This document shows positions 6,797 to 14,424 of a stretch of 29,016 nucleotides of DNA, one piece after another (positions within the stretch are counted from its first letter, which is position 1; each line of letters opens with the position of its first letter). Source of the stretch: an uncultured Collinsella sp. GTDB lineage: Bacteria; Actinomycetota; Coriobacteriia; Coriobacteriales; Coriobacteriaceae. The stretch spans positions 1 to 29,016 of the forward strand of contig CAAERJ010000024.1 of the NCBI GenBank assembly GCA_900758375.1, read 5' to 3'. The notes under the pieces are model-generated. The model was not told the DNA's origin. It did no database searches and saw only the letters and a program-made list of their open reading frames with translations. The translations under genes were made by a program, and so were the position numbers.

Positions 6797-7378
6797 ATGA
6801 GAGTCGTCAACGACTTTGCATCGAAGACCGATGAAGGAACGTCGCGTCGCGGCTTTATGGCTTCGGGCCTGACTCCCTTTGGTGCCATGCCTTGCATTGA
6901 TTACATCTGTGCCAACGGACTGTTCCGGCGGCATCTGGGAAACATTGCGCAGTTGGAATCGGGGCGCATCTTTTGCCGCCACGGTATCGACCATCTGCTG
7001 GATGTCGCCCGTATTATGTGGATCAAGAATCTCGAGGAAGAGCTCAAATTTGACCGCGAGGTCATCTATGCCACGGCACTTCTTCACGATATCGGCAAAG
7101 ATGAACAGTATGAATCGGGTATATCCCATGATGTTGCAAGCGAACGCGTCGCCGATGCGATTCTCGGCGGCATGCCCGAAGACGTGGCGTTTGAGCCGGC
7201 AGATGCCGCAGCCATTAAGACGGCCATTCTGGGCCATCGAAAGCTGCGCGTGAACAGCCAGCCGCTTGAGCGTCTGCTCTATGCAGCCGACAAAGCGTCG
7301 CGCGCCTGCTTTGCATGCCCTGCGCGCAATGCCTGCAACTGGAGCGATGATAAAAAGAACCTGTCGATTCGCGTGTAG
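6797..7378 (+). CDS. HD-domain phosphohydrolase in the folate cluster
   Basis: Metal-dependent HD-superfamily protein, 193 aa. The HD ligands can be seen: His62 and His66 (RHGIDHLLDVAR), His97-Asp98 in LLHDIGK, and Asp165 in YAADKAS. After the domain comes a cysteine cluster, Cys171/174/180 (CFACPARNAC), which could bind metal. The gene starts two bases after the folE stop with AGGA in the folE tail, so it is translationally coupled. HD proteins recur beside folE in anaerobic Firmicutes; their substrate is unsettled. Removal of phosphate from dihydroneopterin triphosphate, a step with no other candidate in this cluster, is a plausible but unproven role. Confidence 0.85.
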   Translation: MRVVNDFASKTDEGTSRRGFMASGLTPFGAMPCIDYICANGLFRRHLGNIAQLESGRIFCRHGIDHLLDVARIMWIKNLEEELKFDREVIYATALLHDIGKDEQYESGISHDVASERVADAILGGMPEDVAFEPADAAAIKTAILGHRKLRVNSQPLERLLYAADKASRACFACPARNACNWSDDKKNLSIRV

Positions 7379-7421
7379 TCGGTATGCGCGGTCGGGGTTC
7401 TGAACGAAGGAGACGATCGCG

Positions 7422-7907
7422 ATGACTAACAAAAAGCTGCCCGAGAATGCAACCAAGACCGAGGGTGCCGAGCTTGCCCGTCGTGGCAGGGGCGAGATTT
7501 CCGCCGCAACGGCGGTGCCCCATGTGAGCTATGACGACCTGCGCCATGCCGACCGCATTACTATCGATGGTCTCGAGGTCTTTGCCAACCACGGCGTGTA
7601 TCCCGAGGAAAACGCCCTGGGGCAGAAGTTTGTCGTGTCCTTGGTGCTCTATGCCGACCTGCGCGCGGCGGGGGAGCACGATAACCTGGATGCCTCTATT
7701 GATTACGGCTCGGTGTGCCACGATGTCGATGGCTATCTGCGCGAGCATACGTTTAAGCTCATCGAGGCTGCAGCCGAGGGTGTGGCCCAGATGCTGCTAC
7801 GTCGTTATCCCTTGCTGCTTGGCGTGCGTGTTAAGCTCGATAAGCCTTGGGCGCCCGTCGGTCTTCCCCTGGCAAGCTGTGGCGTCGAGATCGAGCGCGT
7901 GCGCTAG
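7422..7907 (+). CDS. folB: Dihydroneopterin aldolase
   Basis: Cleaves 7,8-dihydroneopterin to 6-hydroxymethyl-dihydropterin and glycolaldehyde. The 161-aa product has a FolB domain at about residues 43-161 with ANHGVYPEE, DYGSV, LIEAAAEG and the lysine-containing KPWAPV motif (Lys141, the probable catalytic lysine). It carries a charged N-terminal extension of about 42 residues absent from the usual 120-aa enzyme. ATG 7422 has a strong AAGGAG nine bases upstream, so the extension is probably real. It is the third gene of the folE cluster, 43 bp after the HD gene. Confidence 0.93.
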   Translation: MTNKKLPENATKTEGAELARRGRGEISAATAVPHVSYDDLRHADRITIDGLEVFANHGVYPEENALGQKFVVSLVLYADLRAAGEHDNLDASIDYGSVCHDVDGYLREHTFKLIEAAAEGVAQMLLRRYPLLLGVRVKLDKPWAPVGLPLASCGVEIERVR

Positions 7908-7913
7908 CTGACG

Positions 7914-8690
7914 CTAAAGCTCGTTGGCGGGCGGTTTTTTGAGTCGCTGCGACAGAGCTCTATTGTTGGGGCAGTACGTGTCGAGCAGGGCGTGGAACCG
8001 CTGATTGTGGCTTGGCTCGAGCAAGTGGACGAGCTCGTGGGCGACAACCATGTCGAGGCATTCGACGGGGTAGGCGGCAAGTTCTCGTGCGATGCGAATG
8101 GCGCCGGTTTTGGGCGTGCACGAGCCCCAGCGCGTTTTCATGCTGCGTACGGAAACGCGGGAAACGGCGACACCCATTGCGATTTCGTATGCGTGCACAA
8201 TATCGCGTAGCGCCGATGTGACCTCGGACGTATAGAGCTGGTCGATATGGACTTGGAGCTCGTCGGACGTTAGGCCGTCGAGGATTGCGCGCCGCTTGGC
8301 CTGTGGGCCTTCGTTCGATTCGTCGGTACCCATAAAACTTGCGAAGGTGACCTGTTTGGGTCGCGGTGCGGGTGATGCAAAGTTGTGATCGAGTGCGTCC
8401 TGTACCGTGATGGGCTTGCCCCAAAGCGCAATGATCGAGAGGGGACTGAGCGGTTCTCGCGCCGTCGCCTGACGTTGCTCGCGCTGGGCAAGTCGGCTGA
8501 TAATCCAGCCGTTGTTGCGCTTTACAAACGCTTCGATACGCTCGCGGCTGGCGTCGAGCGGTGCGCTGGCGTGGACCTCACCGCTCGATGTGACGCGCAG
8601 GTTGAAGTTCTTGACGCGCTTTTTGGTAACGACGACGGGGATGGGCGTCCCATCCGGTCGGGGTAGGAAAATCGTAAATTGCTGCGTCAA
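7914..8690 (-). CDS. YgjP-like (DUF45/SprT-type) metallopeptidase
   Basis: Predicted zinc-dependent hydrolase of the YgjP/DUF45 family, 258 aa, cytoplasmic (no signal peptide). The zinc site is HELVH at His218-Glu219-His222 with a third ligand His228 in EPSHNQRF. The preceding RSMKTRWGSC segment is the family signature. The start is a TTG at 8690, with AAGGA six bases upstream. It runs convergent with folB (six bases apart) and follows the M19 dipeptidase on the same strand. The true substrate of this family is not well established. Confidence 0.9.
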   Translation of the reverse strand: MTQQFTIFLPRPDGTPIPVVVTKKRVKNFNLRVTSSGEVHASAPLDASRERIEAFVKRNNGWIISRLAQREQRQATAREPLSPLSIIALWGKPITVQDALDHNFASPAPRPKQVTFASFMGTDESNEGPQAKRRAILDGLTSDELQVHIDQLYTSEVTSALRDIVHAYEIAMGVAVSRVSVRSMKTRWGSCTPKTGAIRIARELAAYPVECLDMVVAHELVHLLEPSHNQRFHALLDTYCPNNRALSQRLKKPPANEL

Positions 8691-8713
8691 AAGTTATCCT
8701 TTGGATTGGGGAC

Positions 8714-8747
8714 GGGCCGGCATGTCGATCGCTCGGCATACCGGCCC
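8714..8747 (-). other. GC-rich hairpin between the M19 and YgjP-like genes
   Basis: GGGCCGG (8714-8720) pairs with CCGGCCC (8741-8747), and the stem extends inward to about 11-12 pairs. No T-run follows on the minus strand, so it may be a weak terminator or an mRNA processing site separating the two genes. Confidence 0.5.
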
Positions 8748-8764
8748 GCTCAAGGGATGTGAAA

Positions 8765-9778
8765 TTAATAACGCTCGAAGAAGGCAAGGGCGTTGTCGCT
8801 GCAGAGCTTTTGCATCACGGTCTTGCCAAAGTGCTTGGAAAGCATGTTCTGGAACTCGGGCATCTTGCTGGCATCGGAGAGGAAGTCGGGTACCTTGGCG
8901 CCGTCCCAGTCGCCGCCGAGCGCGATGACATCTTCGCCGCCCAGGTCGAGCCAGTGTTCGATATGGGCTGCCAGCTGGTCGAAGGTGACATCTGCGGCGG
9001 TCTCGTCGGTTGCTTCGTTGGAGAGGAACTCGCTGCAGTAGTTGAGGCCGACGATGCCGCCCATGTCGCGAATGGTACGGAACTGGTCGTCGGTGAGGTT
9101 GCGCTTGACGCCGCAAACCGCACGGGAGTTGGAGTGGCTGGCGACGAAGGGGCGCGTGGCGTGGGCGACAACCTCGTCAAAGCACTCATCGTTGAGGTGG
9201 GAGACGTCGAGTATCATGCCGGCGTGTTCCATCTGCGTAAGCGCCTCGATGCCGGCGGCGGTGAGGCCGGCGTGGGTGTCGTGGCCGCTCGCGAGCGGTC
9301 CCTGCGCGTTCCAGCTGAGCGATGACATGAGTACGCCCAGGCTCTTGAGCGCCTCGATCAGCGCGGGGTCCTCGGCAAAGAACGTGGCGTTTTCGATGGT
9401 GTGGATGCAGGCGACCTTGCCGTCTTTGAGTGCAGGGCGAATGTCAGCGGCGCTGCGTACGTTGACCATGCGGTCGTGGTTGAGCATTGCCTGGCCGCTC
9501 ATGTGCGCCATGATCTGTGCTTGGAAGCGTGCGGCGTGGGCGGTGGGAATCTCGTCGGGGACAAACGTGGCGAAGCACTGTGCCCACGGCGTGTTGCCGA
9601 TCTTTGCGAGCGAGATGGCGCAGGCGTTGCCCTCGATGAGGTCGAAATCCTGCGGATGCGTTTCGTCGCCGGGGAAATAGCCGTCGGTGCCGGCGGTAAA
9701 GCGCAGGTCGAGATCGAGCGTGGCCCAGCCGATGCGGTCGGCGGTGTCGCAGTGTAGGTCAAATACGGGATATGCCAT
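8765..9778 (-). CDS. Membrane dipeptidase family (peptidase M19)
   Basis: Dinuclear-zinc dipeptidase related to renal dipeptidase, 337 aa. Ligands match the family order: His9 and Asp11 in DLHCDTAD, bridging Glu129 in HTIENATF, His194 in DVSHLND and His215 in ASHSNS; a GGDWDG segment near residue 288 is also conserved. There is no signal peptide, so it should act in the cytoplasm on imported dipeptides, in contrast to the mammalian surface enzyme. Start ATG 9778 is preceded by GGAGG; an in-frame ATG ten codons upstream lacks a binding site. It diverges from the FKBP gene. Confidence 0.95.
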   Translation of the reverse strand: MAYPVFDLHCDTADRIGWATLDLDLRFTAGTDGYFPGDETHPQDFDLIEGNACAISLAKIGNTPWAQCFATFVPDEIPTAHAARFQAQIMAHMSGQAMLNHDRMVNVRSAADIRPALKDGKVACIHTIENATFFAEDPALIEALKSLGVLMSSLSWNAQGPLASGHDTHAGLTAAGIEALTQMEHAGMILDVSHLNDECFDEVVAHATRPFVASHSNSRAVCGVKRNLTDDQFRTIRDMGGIVGLNYCSEFLSNEATDETAADVTFDQLAAHIEHWLDLGGEDVIALGGDWDGAKVPDFLSDASKMPEFQNMLSKHFGKTVMQKLCSDNALAFFERY

Positions 9779-9898
9779 GGTTCCTCCGGTTGCAGCGTTT
9801 CTTTGCAAACTGTCTTTGAATTGTATGACTAGGGTATAGTTAGCGCCATATGTTCACGGCGGCCCGCGTTGTGCGCCGCCCTTATCACGGAGGTTACC

Positions 9899-10327
9899 AT
9901 GTCCAACCAGGGCAAGAAGGTCAAGACCCATTATCGCGGCACGCTCGACGACGGCACGCAGTTCGATAGCTCCTACGATCGCGGCGAGCCGCTGGAGTTC
10001 ACCTGCGGCGCCGGCCAGATGATCAAGGGCTTCGACGCCGCTGTTGTCGACATGCAGGTGGGCGAGAAGAAGACCGTGCACATTCCTGCTGTCGATGCCT
10101 ACGGCGAGCGCAACCCCGAGATGGTTATCACCTTCCCGGCCGAGCAGGTTCCCAATATCGAGCAGATCGAGAAGGGCATGAAGCTCTTCCTGTCCACGCC
10201 GAGCGGCATGCCCGTCCCCGCCGTGGTCATCGATGTGACGGCCGAGGCCGTGACGCTCGACGCCAACCACGAGCTCGCCGGCAAGGACCTCAACTTTGAT
10301 ATCGAGCTCGTCGAGGTCGAGGACTAG
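9899..10327 (+). CDS. FKBP-type peptidyl-prolyl isomerase, SlyD-like
   Basis: Prolyl isomerase/chaperone, 142 aa. It shows the SlyD arrangement: FKBP half (residues 1-65, with VKTHYRGTLDDG), an inserted IF chaperone flap (about 66-120, with VDAYGERNPEM) and return to the FKBP strand. E. coli SlyD also feeds nickel to hydrogenase through a His-rich tail; that tail is absent here (the protein ends LVEVED). ATG 9899 has CGGAGG just upstream. A 6-bp hairpin (9858-9863 with 9875-9880) lies in the leader, and TATAGT at 9835-9840 is a possible -10. Three bases after the stop comes a UreE-like gene, which hints at a shared metal role. Confidence 0.93.
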   Translation: MSNQGKKVKTHYRGTLDDGTQFDSSYDRGEPLEFTCGAGQMIKGFDAAVVDMQVGEKKTVHIPAVDAYGERNPEMVITFPAEQVPNIEQIEKGMKLFLSTPSGMPVPAVVIDVTAEAVTLDANHELAGKDLNFDIELVEVED

Positions 10328-10330
10328 TTG

Positions 10331-10909
10331 ATGTCCGTGGACCTGGTAGCTACGGAGCGCTTGGGAAATCTCAACGACCCGTCCTATGAACTCCTGCTTC
10401 GTCGGGAGCTGGGTGGCGTCTTTGAGGTTGACGAGCTGCTACTCGATTGGGACCAGGCTGATGCGCGCCTGTTTGTGGGCGTGACGGAGCTGGGGCGCAC
10501 GGTGAATGCCCGGCTGGATGCCACTGATGGCGAGCGTCTTGCCGACGGTGACGTGCTTGCTATTGACCGCACGGGCGCGGTGCCCGTAGCGGTTGTCGTG
10601 CGCCTGCGCAGCGCCGAGGTCTATTTGGTCGAAGTCGACCGCATGGATCCGATTGTGCTCGCACATGCGTGCTGGGAGATCGGCAACATGCATGCGCCGC
10701 TCTTCCGGGGTGACTCGGACGAGCATACCGTGCGCATGTATACGCCGGTGCAACCGGTTTTGGGTCGTATGCTCCGGGGCATTGGGGGCGTTCGGCTCTC
10801 GGTGGTCGCACGCGAGCTCGATGCCAGTCGACGCTTTGCATCGAGCGCGGCGGATGTTGTTGTGAGTATGGCTTCAGACTTTACGATCGTAAAAAAGACG
10901 CGCGGCTAA
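10331..10909 (+). CDS. UreE-like putative nickel metallochaperone
   Basis: 192 aa. Residues about 35-100 resemble the N-terminal UreE domain (VTELGRTVNARL, LADGDVLA) and residues about 105-165 the C-terminal metal-binding domain, with HACWEIGNMHAPLF holding the conserved GNxH (His121) and VLGRMLRGIGG the helix that follows. UreE delivers nickel to urease, yet no urease or other accessory gene is in this window, and the His-rich tail of many UreEs is missing. Start ATG 10331 lies three bases after the SlyD-like stop with GAGGA inside that gene, so the two are likely coupled. It may serve another nickel enzyme such as hydrogenase (inference). Weak UreE similarity is the main uncertainty. Confidence 0.75.
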   Translation: MSVDLVATERLGNLNDPSYELLLRRELGGVFEVDELLLDWDQADARLFVGVTELGRTVNARLDATDGERLADGDVLAIDRTGAVPVAVVVRLRSAEVYLVEVDRMDPIVLAHACWEIGNMHAPLFRGDSDEHTVRMYTPVQPVLGRMLRGIGGVRLSVVARELDASRRFASSAADVVVSMASDFTIVKKTRG

Positions 10910-10923
10910 GCGCGCGTATGCGC

Positions 10924-10962
10924 AAGACGGGCTTTGAGGGATTGCCATTCAAAGTCCGTCTT
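10924..10962 (+). other. Inverted repeat between the UreE-like and HAD genes
   Basis: Arms 10924-10938 and 10948-10962 (AAGACGG-G/A-CTTTGA) match at 13 of 15 positions around a 9-nt loop. Only two T residues follow, so terminator function is doubtful. A smaller GC-rich stem (ACGCGC/GCGCGT) overlaps the preceding stop codon. Confidence 0.5.
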
Positions 10963-10992
10963 GCTGTTGATGAGAGACTTTGGGGGAAGCAT

Positions 10993-11790
10993 ATGGGTCT
11001 TGAGGGAATCAAGCTGATCGCCTGCGATTTGGACGGCACGTTGCTGCATCCGGGGGAGCGCGAGCCGCGTTCCGAGGCCTTTGAGCTCATCGATGAGCTG
11101 CATCGTCGCGGTATCGTGTTTATGCCGGCGAGCGGCCGTCAATATGCGAGCTTGCGCTATCTGTTTGCCCCGGTGGCCGATGAGCTCGCCTATGTGTGCG
11201 AAAACGGAGCCCTGGTGATGAGCGAGGGGCATGCCGTTGTCAAGCGTTCCATGGAGCGTAGCCTTGCTATGGATATCGCGAATGCCGTGGTCGCCTTTCC
11301 CCATGCCGACGTGACCCTTTCGTGCGAGGGGCACCTCTACACCATGAGCGGCAACGATGCGTTCGTCGACCATTTGCGCTATGAGGTCCACTGCGATGTG
11401 GCGGTGGTCGACCGTCCCGAGGACATCGACGAGGATGTCATTAAGATTGCGTTTCAAACGCCCGAGACAGAGCAGCCGGCGGCGCTGGAGTATTTCGAGC
11501 GCCTCTTTAGCGACCGTGTCGACGTGATGACGTCGGGAACCGAATGGACCGATTTTATCGGCTTTGATTCGGGCAAAGGGTCCGCGCTTGCCGATTATGG
11601 TTGCGCGCTGGGGATCTCACCTAACGAAATGATGGCGTTTGGCGATAACGAAAACGATCGCGACATGCTCAACGTGGTGGGCCATCCCTATCTGATGGAG
11701 GACTGCAATCCCAGCATGCGCGGTGTCAATGACCGTGTCCGCTACGTGCGCGCGGTTGAAGAAGAGCTGCGTCGTCTACTTGCTGAGTAG
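10993..11790 (+). CDS. Cof-type HAD-IIB phosphatase
   Basis: Cytoplasmic haloacid-dehalogenase-family phosphatase, 265 aa, of the Cof subfamily that acts on sugar phosphates, FMN or similar small molecules. All four motifs are present: nucleophile Asp12 and Asp14 in ACDLDGTLL, Ser47 in PASGRQY, Lys195 in FDSGKGSAL, and Asp218/Asp222 in FGDNENDRDML. The C2-type cap spans about residues 80-185. ATG 10993 with GGGGGAAG upstream is preferred over the longer frame from 10918, which would begin inside an inverted repeat. It converges on the Fur-family gene. Substrate unknown. Confidence 0.93.
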   Translation: MGLEGIKLIACDLDGTLLHPGEREPRSEAFELIDELHRRGIVFMPASGRQYASLRYLFAPVADELAYVCENGALVMSEGHAVVKRSMERSLAMDIANAVVAFPHADVTLSCEGHLYTMSGNDAFVDHLRYEVHCDVAVVDRPEDIDEDVIKIAFQTPETEQPAALEYFERLFSDRVDVMTSGTEWTDFIGFDSGKGSALADYGCALGISPNEMMAFGDNENDRDMLNVVGHPYLMEDCNPSMRGVNDRVRYVRAVEEELRRLLAE

Positions 11791-11804
11791 GCATGTCCCA
11801 AAAT

Positions 11805-12185
11805 CTACCTACAGTTGGGGCAGAGGCCCTCGAAGATGGTGTAGTGCGAGGTGACGTTCCAGCCGATTTGCTCGGACGCCTTGGCGTCGAGTTGGGCATC
11901 GAAGGGGAGCGGTACGTCGATGACGCGGCTGCACGAGGTGCAGATGATATGCGCATGCGGCTCGATGGTGCGATCGAAGCGGCTGCCGCCCGGTGTCTTG
12001 ATGGAGAGGATCTCCCCGGCGTCGGCCAAGAGATTGAGATTGCGGTAGACCGTACCGCGGCTGATTTTGTCATCCTGCGCGCGCACGGCGTTGTAGATCT
12101 CATCGGCGGTGGGGTGGTTATAGCTTTGGCGCACGGCGTCAAGAACCAGCTTCCGCTGCTTGGTGTTTCTTCTTTGCACCGCCAT
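11805..12185 (-). CDS. Fur/PerR-family transcriptional regulator
   Basis: Metal-dependent DNA-binding repressor, 126 aa. The N-terminal winged helix includes SRGTVYRNLNLL (recognition helix, about 42-53). The dimerisation part has His77 and His79 (EPHAHIIC) and two structural-zinc CxxC pairs, Cys82/85 and Cys122/125. The protein stops right after the second pair, so it is shorter than classic Fur and lacks a tail; this compact form is common among PerR-like members. Peroxide, iron or nickel sensing cannot be decided. Start ATG 12185 has a GAGG-rich upstream sequence. It lies beside the SlyD/UreE genes, but a functional link is only speculative. Confidence 0.92.
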   Translation of the reverse strand: MAVQRRNTKQRKLVLDAVRQSYNHPTADEIYNAVRAQDDKISRGTVYRNLNLLADAGEILSIKTPGGSRFDRTIEPHAHIICTSCSRVIDVPLPFDAQLDAKASEQIGWNVTSHYTIFEGLCPNCR

Positions 12186-12221
12186 GCGCCTCGCCTCTTT
12201 TCTGTCAACGGTCGTAGGTAA

Positions 12222-12250
12222 ATGATACCGTATTTAGCACACAATACTAA
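12222..12250 (-). promoter_or_regulatory. Probable promoter of the Fur/PerR gene
   Basis: On the minus strand, TTAGTA (12245-12250), a 17-nt spacer and TATCAT (12222-12227) give a plausible promoter overlapping the stop of the acylphosphatase gene. The A/T-rich GCTAAATAC...GTATCATTTA segment could also be a self-regulatory Fur-family site, but it is not a clear consensus match. Confidence 0.5.
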
Positions 12251-12657
12251 TAACGAGGACTGAAACCGTCTTCATTGGTAAGTGGGGCTCGGGCCTGGGC
12301 GTCTGCGAGGCGAAAACGCGTTCCCATGCGCTCGTAGGAGGCATGAAGCGCCTCGAGATGAGATAGGATGTTTGCCGGAGCCCCCTGTATCTCCATCTCG
12401 ACGGAGCCGTCTTCCATGTTACGCACCCAGCCGGTGAGTGCGCGTGCCTGCGCGAGGTTGGTGTTGGTAAAGCGAAAACCAACGCCCTGGACTTGGCCCT
12501 CCCACCGCAGAAAATAGCGCTGCGGAGTGTCTTGAGTGGCCTCGTCGCTTGCGAGCACAGTAAGCCTGCGGCGCAGCTCGAGCTCGATGTTTGATGGTTT
12601 TTGAGGCTCTCGACTGCTGCCGGTGACGCTGGAGAAGAACGTATCGAAGAGGCCCAT
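12247..12657 (-). CDS. Acylphosphatase with N-terminal extension
   Basis: Hydrolyses carboxyl-phosphate bonds of small acyl phosphates. The 136-aa protein carries the acylphosphatase domain at about residues 46-130: the GQVQGVGFR loop with catalytic Arg62, and TGWVRNMEDGSV with catalytic Asn80, the 18-residue spacing matching Arg23/Asn41 of the well-studied enzymes. Ordinary acylphosphatases have about 90-100 residues; here about 45 extra polar N-terminal residues of unknown role precede the domain. The gene begins two bases after the Gfo/Idh stop, with AGCAGG in the overlap, so it is probably translated from the same mRNA. Confidence 0.9.
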   Translation of the reverse strand: MGLFDTFFSSVTGSSREPQKPSNIELELRRRLTVLASDEATQDTPQRYFLRWEGQVQGVGFRFTNTNLAQARALTGWVRNMEDGSVEMEIQGAPANILSHLEALHASYERMGTRFRLADAQARAPLTNEDGFSPRY

Positions 12658-12659
12658 CG

Positions 12660-13766
12660 CTAGGCCTGCTTGACTGAATCGGCGGGGAAGGTAATGCCGG
12701 CCTGCTGACGCACGGCATCCATGATGCGGAGCGAGACGAGCGTGACATCGCGGTAGTGGCCGAGCTCGTGGCGTCCCGCTGGGGTCTCCCAGATCTCTTC
12801 CTTAACGTTATCGATGTTACCGATGGCGGTGACAAAGTCTATGAGTTCGTATTCCATAGTGTTGCTCGATTTGGGTAGGTCGAGCGCGCGGCCGTTGTCG
12901 TCCTGTTCGCGCGGTGCCTCGGTCGCCGAGCCGCGTACGACGTCGCCGCGATAGTCGATGCGGACGTTGCGGGGCGTGGACAGATGGTCGATCTGGATAG
13001 TGCCACGCTCGCCTTCGATCTGCGAGGGCAGCAGGTCATTCGTAATTTTGGAGTGCGCGAGCTCGACGGAGATACGGCCACCGCCATAGCTGGCGAGAAT
13101 GGAACCGCAACCGTCGATGGGGCCATGGGTGAGCTCTTGCGTTGAGGGGTCGAGCAGCGTGGTCATGCTGGTGAGACCAGAGGGCATGCCGAAAATCTCG
13201 ACCATGGGCTCGACGGCGTAGACGCCAATGTCCATGAGGGAACCCGATGCCATATTGCAGTCGAAGATATTGGTGGCGCGTCCAGCGAGGATTTCGTTGT
13301 AGCGTGAGGAATACTTGCCAAAGCGCAGTGAGGCGCGGCGAATGGGCGCAATCTCGCCCAGAGCGTCCTCAATGGCGTGGAAGGCGGGGTCGTGAAGCGG
13401 GCGCATGGCCTCGAGGGCCACGACGCCTGCTGCCTCGGCAGCGCGGAAGACTTCCAGTGCCTGCGCTTCGGTGGCGCAGAAGGGCTTCTCGACGATGACG
13501 TGCTTGCCACCGGCGATGCAGGCGAGCGCCTGCTCGTGATGGAGCGCGTTGGGGCTGCCGATGTAGACGGCGTCGACGTCGTCGGCGGACGCAAGCTCGT
13601 CAAGTGCGGTGAAGTTGCGTTCGCCGCCGTGTTCGGCGGTAAAGGCGGCGCCACGATCTGCGTCGCGCGAGAGCGTGCCTACGAATGTAGCCTGGTCGTT
13701 GGCATTGACGACTTGGATAAAGTCGTCGGTGATCATGGATGTGCCGATGGTTGCGATGCGCAGCAT
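12660..13766 (-). CDS. Gfo/Idh/MocA-family oxidoreductase
   Basis: NAD(P)-dependent dehydrogenase of the Gfo/Idh/MocA superfamily, 368 aa. The N-terminal Rossmann fold opens LRIATIGTSMITDDF, and the VEKPF motif with its conserved Lys lies at about residue 95. The C-terminal alpha/beta domain includes SLMDIGVYAVEPM. Such enzymes act on sugars, inositols or trans-dihydrodiols; the substrate cannot be inferred. ATG 13766 has AAGGGGG upstream. A TACACT hexamer (minus strand, 13800-13805) may be the -10. It is co-transcribed with the acylphosphatase gene downstream. A second family member lies at 21165. Confidence 0.93.
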   Translation of the reverse strand: MLRIATIGTSMITDDFIQVVNANDQATFVGTLSRDADRGAAFTAEHGGERNFTALDELASADDVDAVYIGSPNALHHEQALACIAGGKHVIVEKPFCATEAQALEVFRAAEAAGVVALEAMRPLHDPAFHAIEDALGEIAPIRRASLRFGKYSSRYNEILAGRATNIFDCNMASGSLMDIGVYAVEPMVEIFGMPSGLTSMTTLLDPSTQELTHGPIDGCGSILASYGGGRISVELAHSKITNDLLPSQIEGERGTIQIDHLSTPRNVRIDYRGDVVRGSATEAPREQDDNGRALDLPKSSNTMEYELIDFVTAIGNIDNVKEEIWETPAGRHELGHYRDVTLVSLRIMDAVRQQAGITFPADSVKQA

Positions 13767-13839
13767 GTGTCCCCCTTGCGTTGTTTGGCCTACAGGACGA
13801 GTGTAGCGCGGGAGGACATAAAAGCGTGCGAAAACGCCG

Positions 13840-14325
13840 TTACAGGTCGCTCTCGCTAAAGCCGGTGTCGATATCGAGGTTGGCTCCGTCGGCCGCGGTG
13901 GTGGCGAGCTCGTCGCAGCGCTCATTGAGCTCGTGGCCGGCATGCCCCTTAACCCAGATGAACTCCACCTTATGCTTGCTCTTTGCGGCAAGCAGGCGCT
14001 CCCACAGGTCGCGGTTCTTGACGGGCTGCTTGTTGGCAGTTTTCCACCCGCGCTTTTTCCAGCCGTCGATCCAGTGTTTGTTGAAGGCGTTGACGACGTA
14101 TTGCGAATCGGAATGGACCTCGACCTCGCAGGGGCGGTTAAGTGCCTCGAGCGCCACGATGACCGCCATGAGCTCCATGCGGTTGTTAGTGGTCTTGGCG
14201 TAGCCACGCGAAAGCTCGGAGGTGAAGGTCTTGCCGGCGGGGTTGGTGTACTTGAGCACGGCGCCGTAGCCGCCGCGTCCCGGATTTGATCGGGCCGAGC
14301 CGTCGGTATAGATGATGACCTTCAC
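13840..14325 (-). CDS. rnhA: Ribonuclease HI
   Basis: Degrades RNA in RNA-DNA hybrids during replication and repair; 161 aa. The catalytic residues are Asp8 (IYTDGSARSNPG), Glu51 (NNRMEL), Asp73 (HSDSQYV) and Asp138, with the active-site histidine His128 in VKGHAGHELNE. The basic handle segment around residues 85-100 (WKKRGWKTANKQP) is present as in E. coli RNase HI. The start is GTG 14325, with AAAGGA five bases upstream; extending the frame upstream adds residues without homology. A TACAAT hexamer at 14364-14369 (minus strand) is a possible -10. Confidence 0.96.
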   Translation of the reverse strand: MKVIIYTDGSARSNPGRGGYGAVLKYTNPAGKTFTSELSRGYAKTTNNRMELMAVIVALEALNRPCEVEVHSDSQYVVNAFNKHWIDGWKKRGWKTANKQPVKNRDLWERLLAAKSKHKVEFIWVKGHAGHELNERCDELATTAADGANLDIDTGFSESDL

Positions 14326-14424
14326 ATGGTTCCTTTCGTTGGGTACGCTTCGTGTGAGTGACCATTGTAGCGCCATGCCTGCCGGGGGCTAGCAATTTAC
14401 GATTTCTATCCCGTCTTCCGACAG

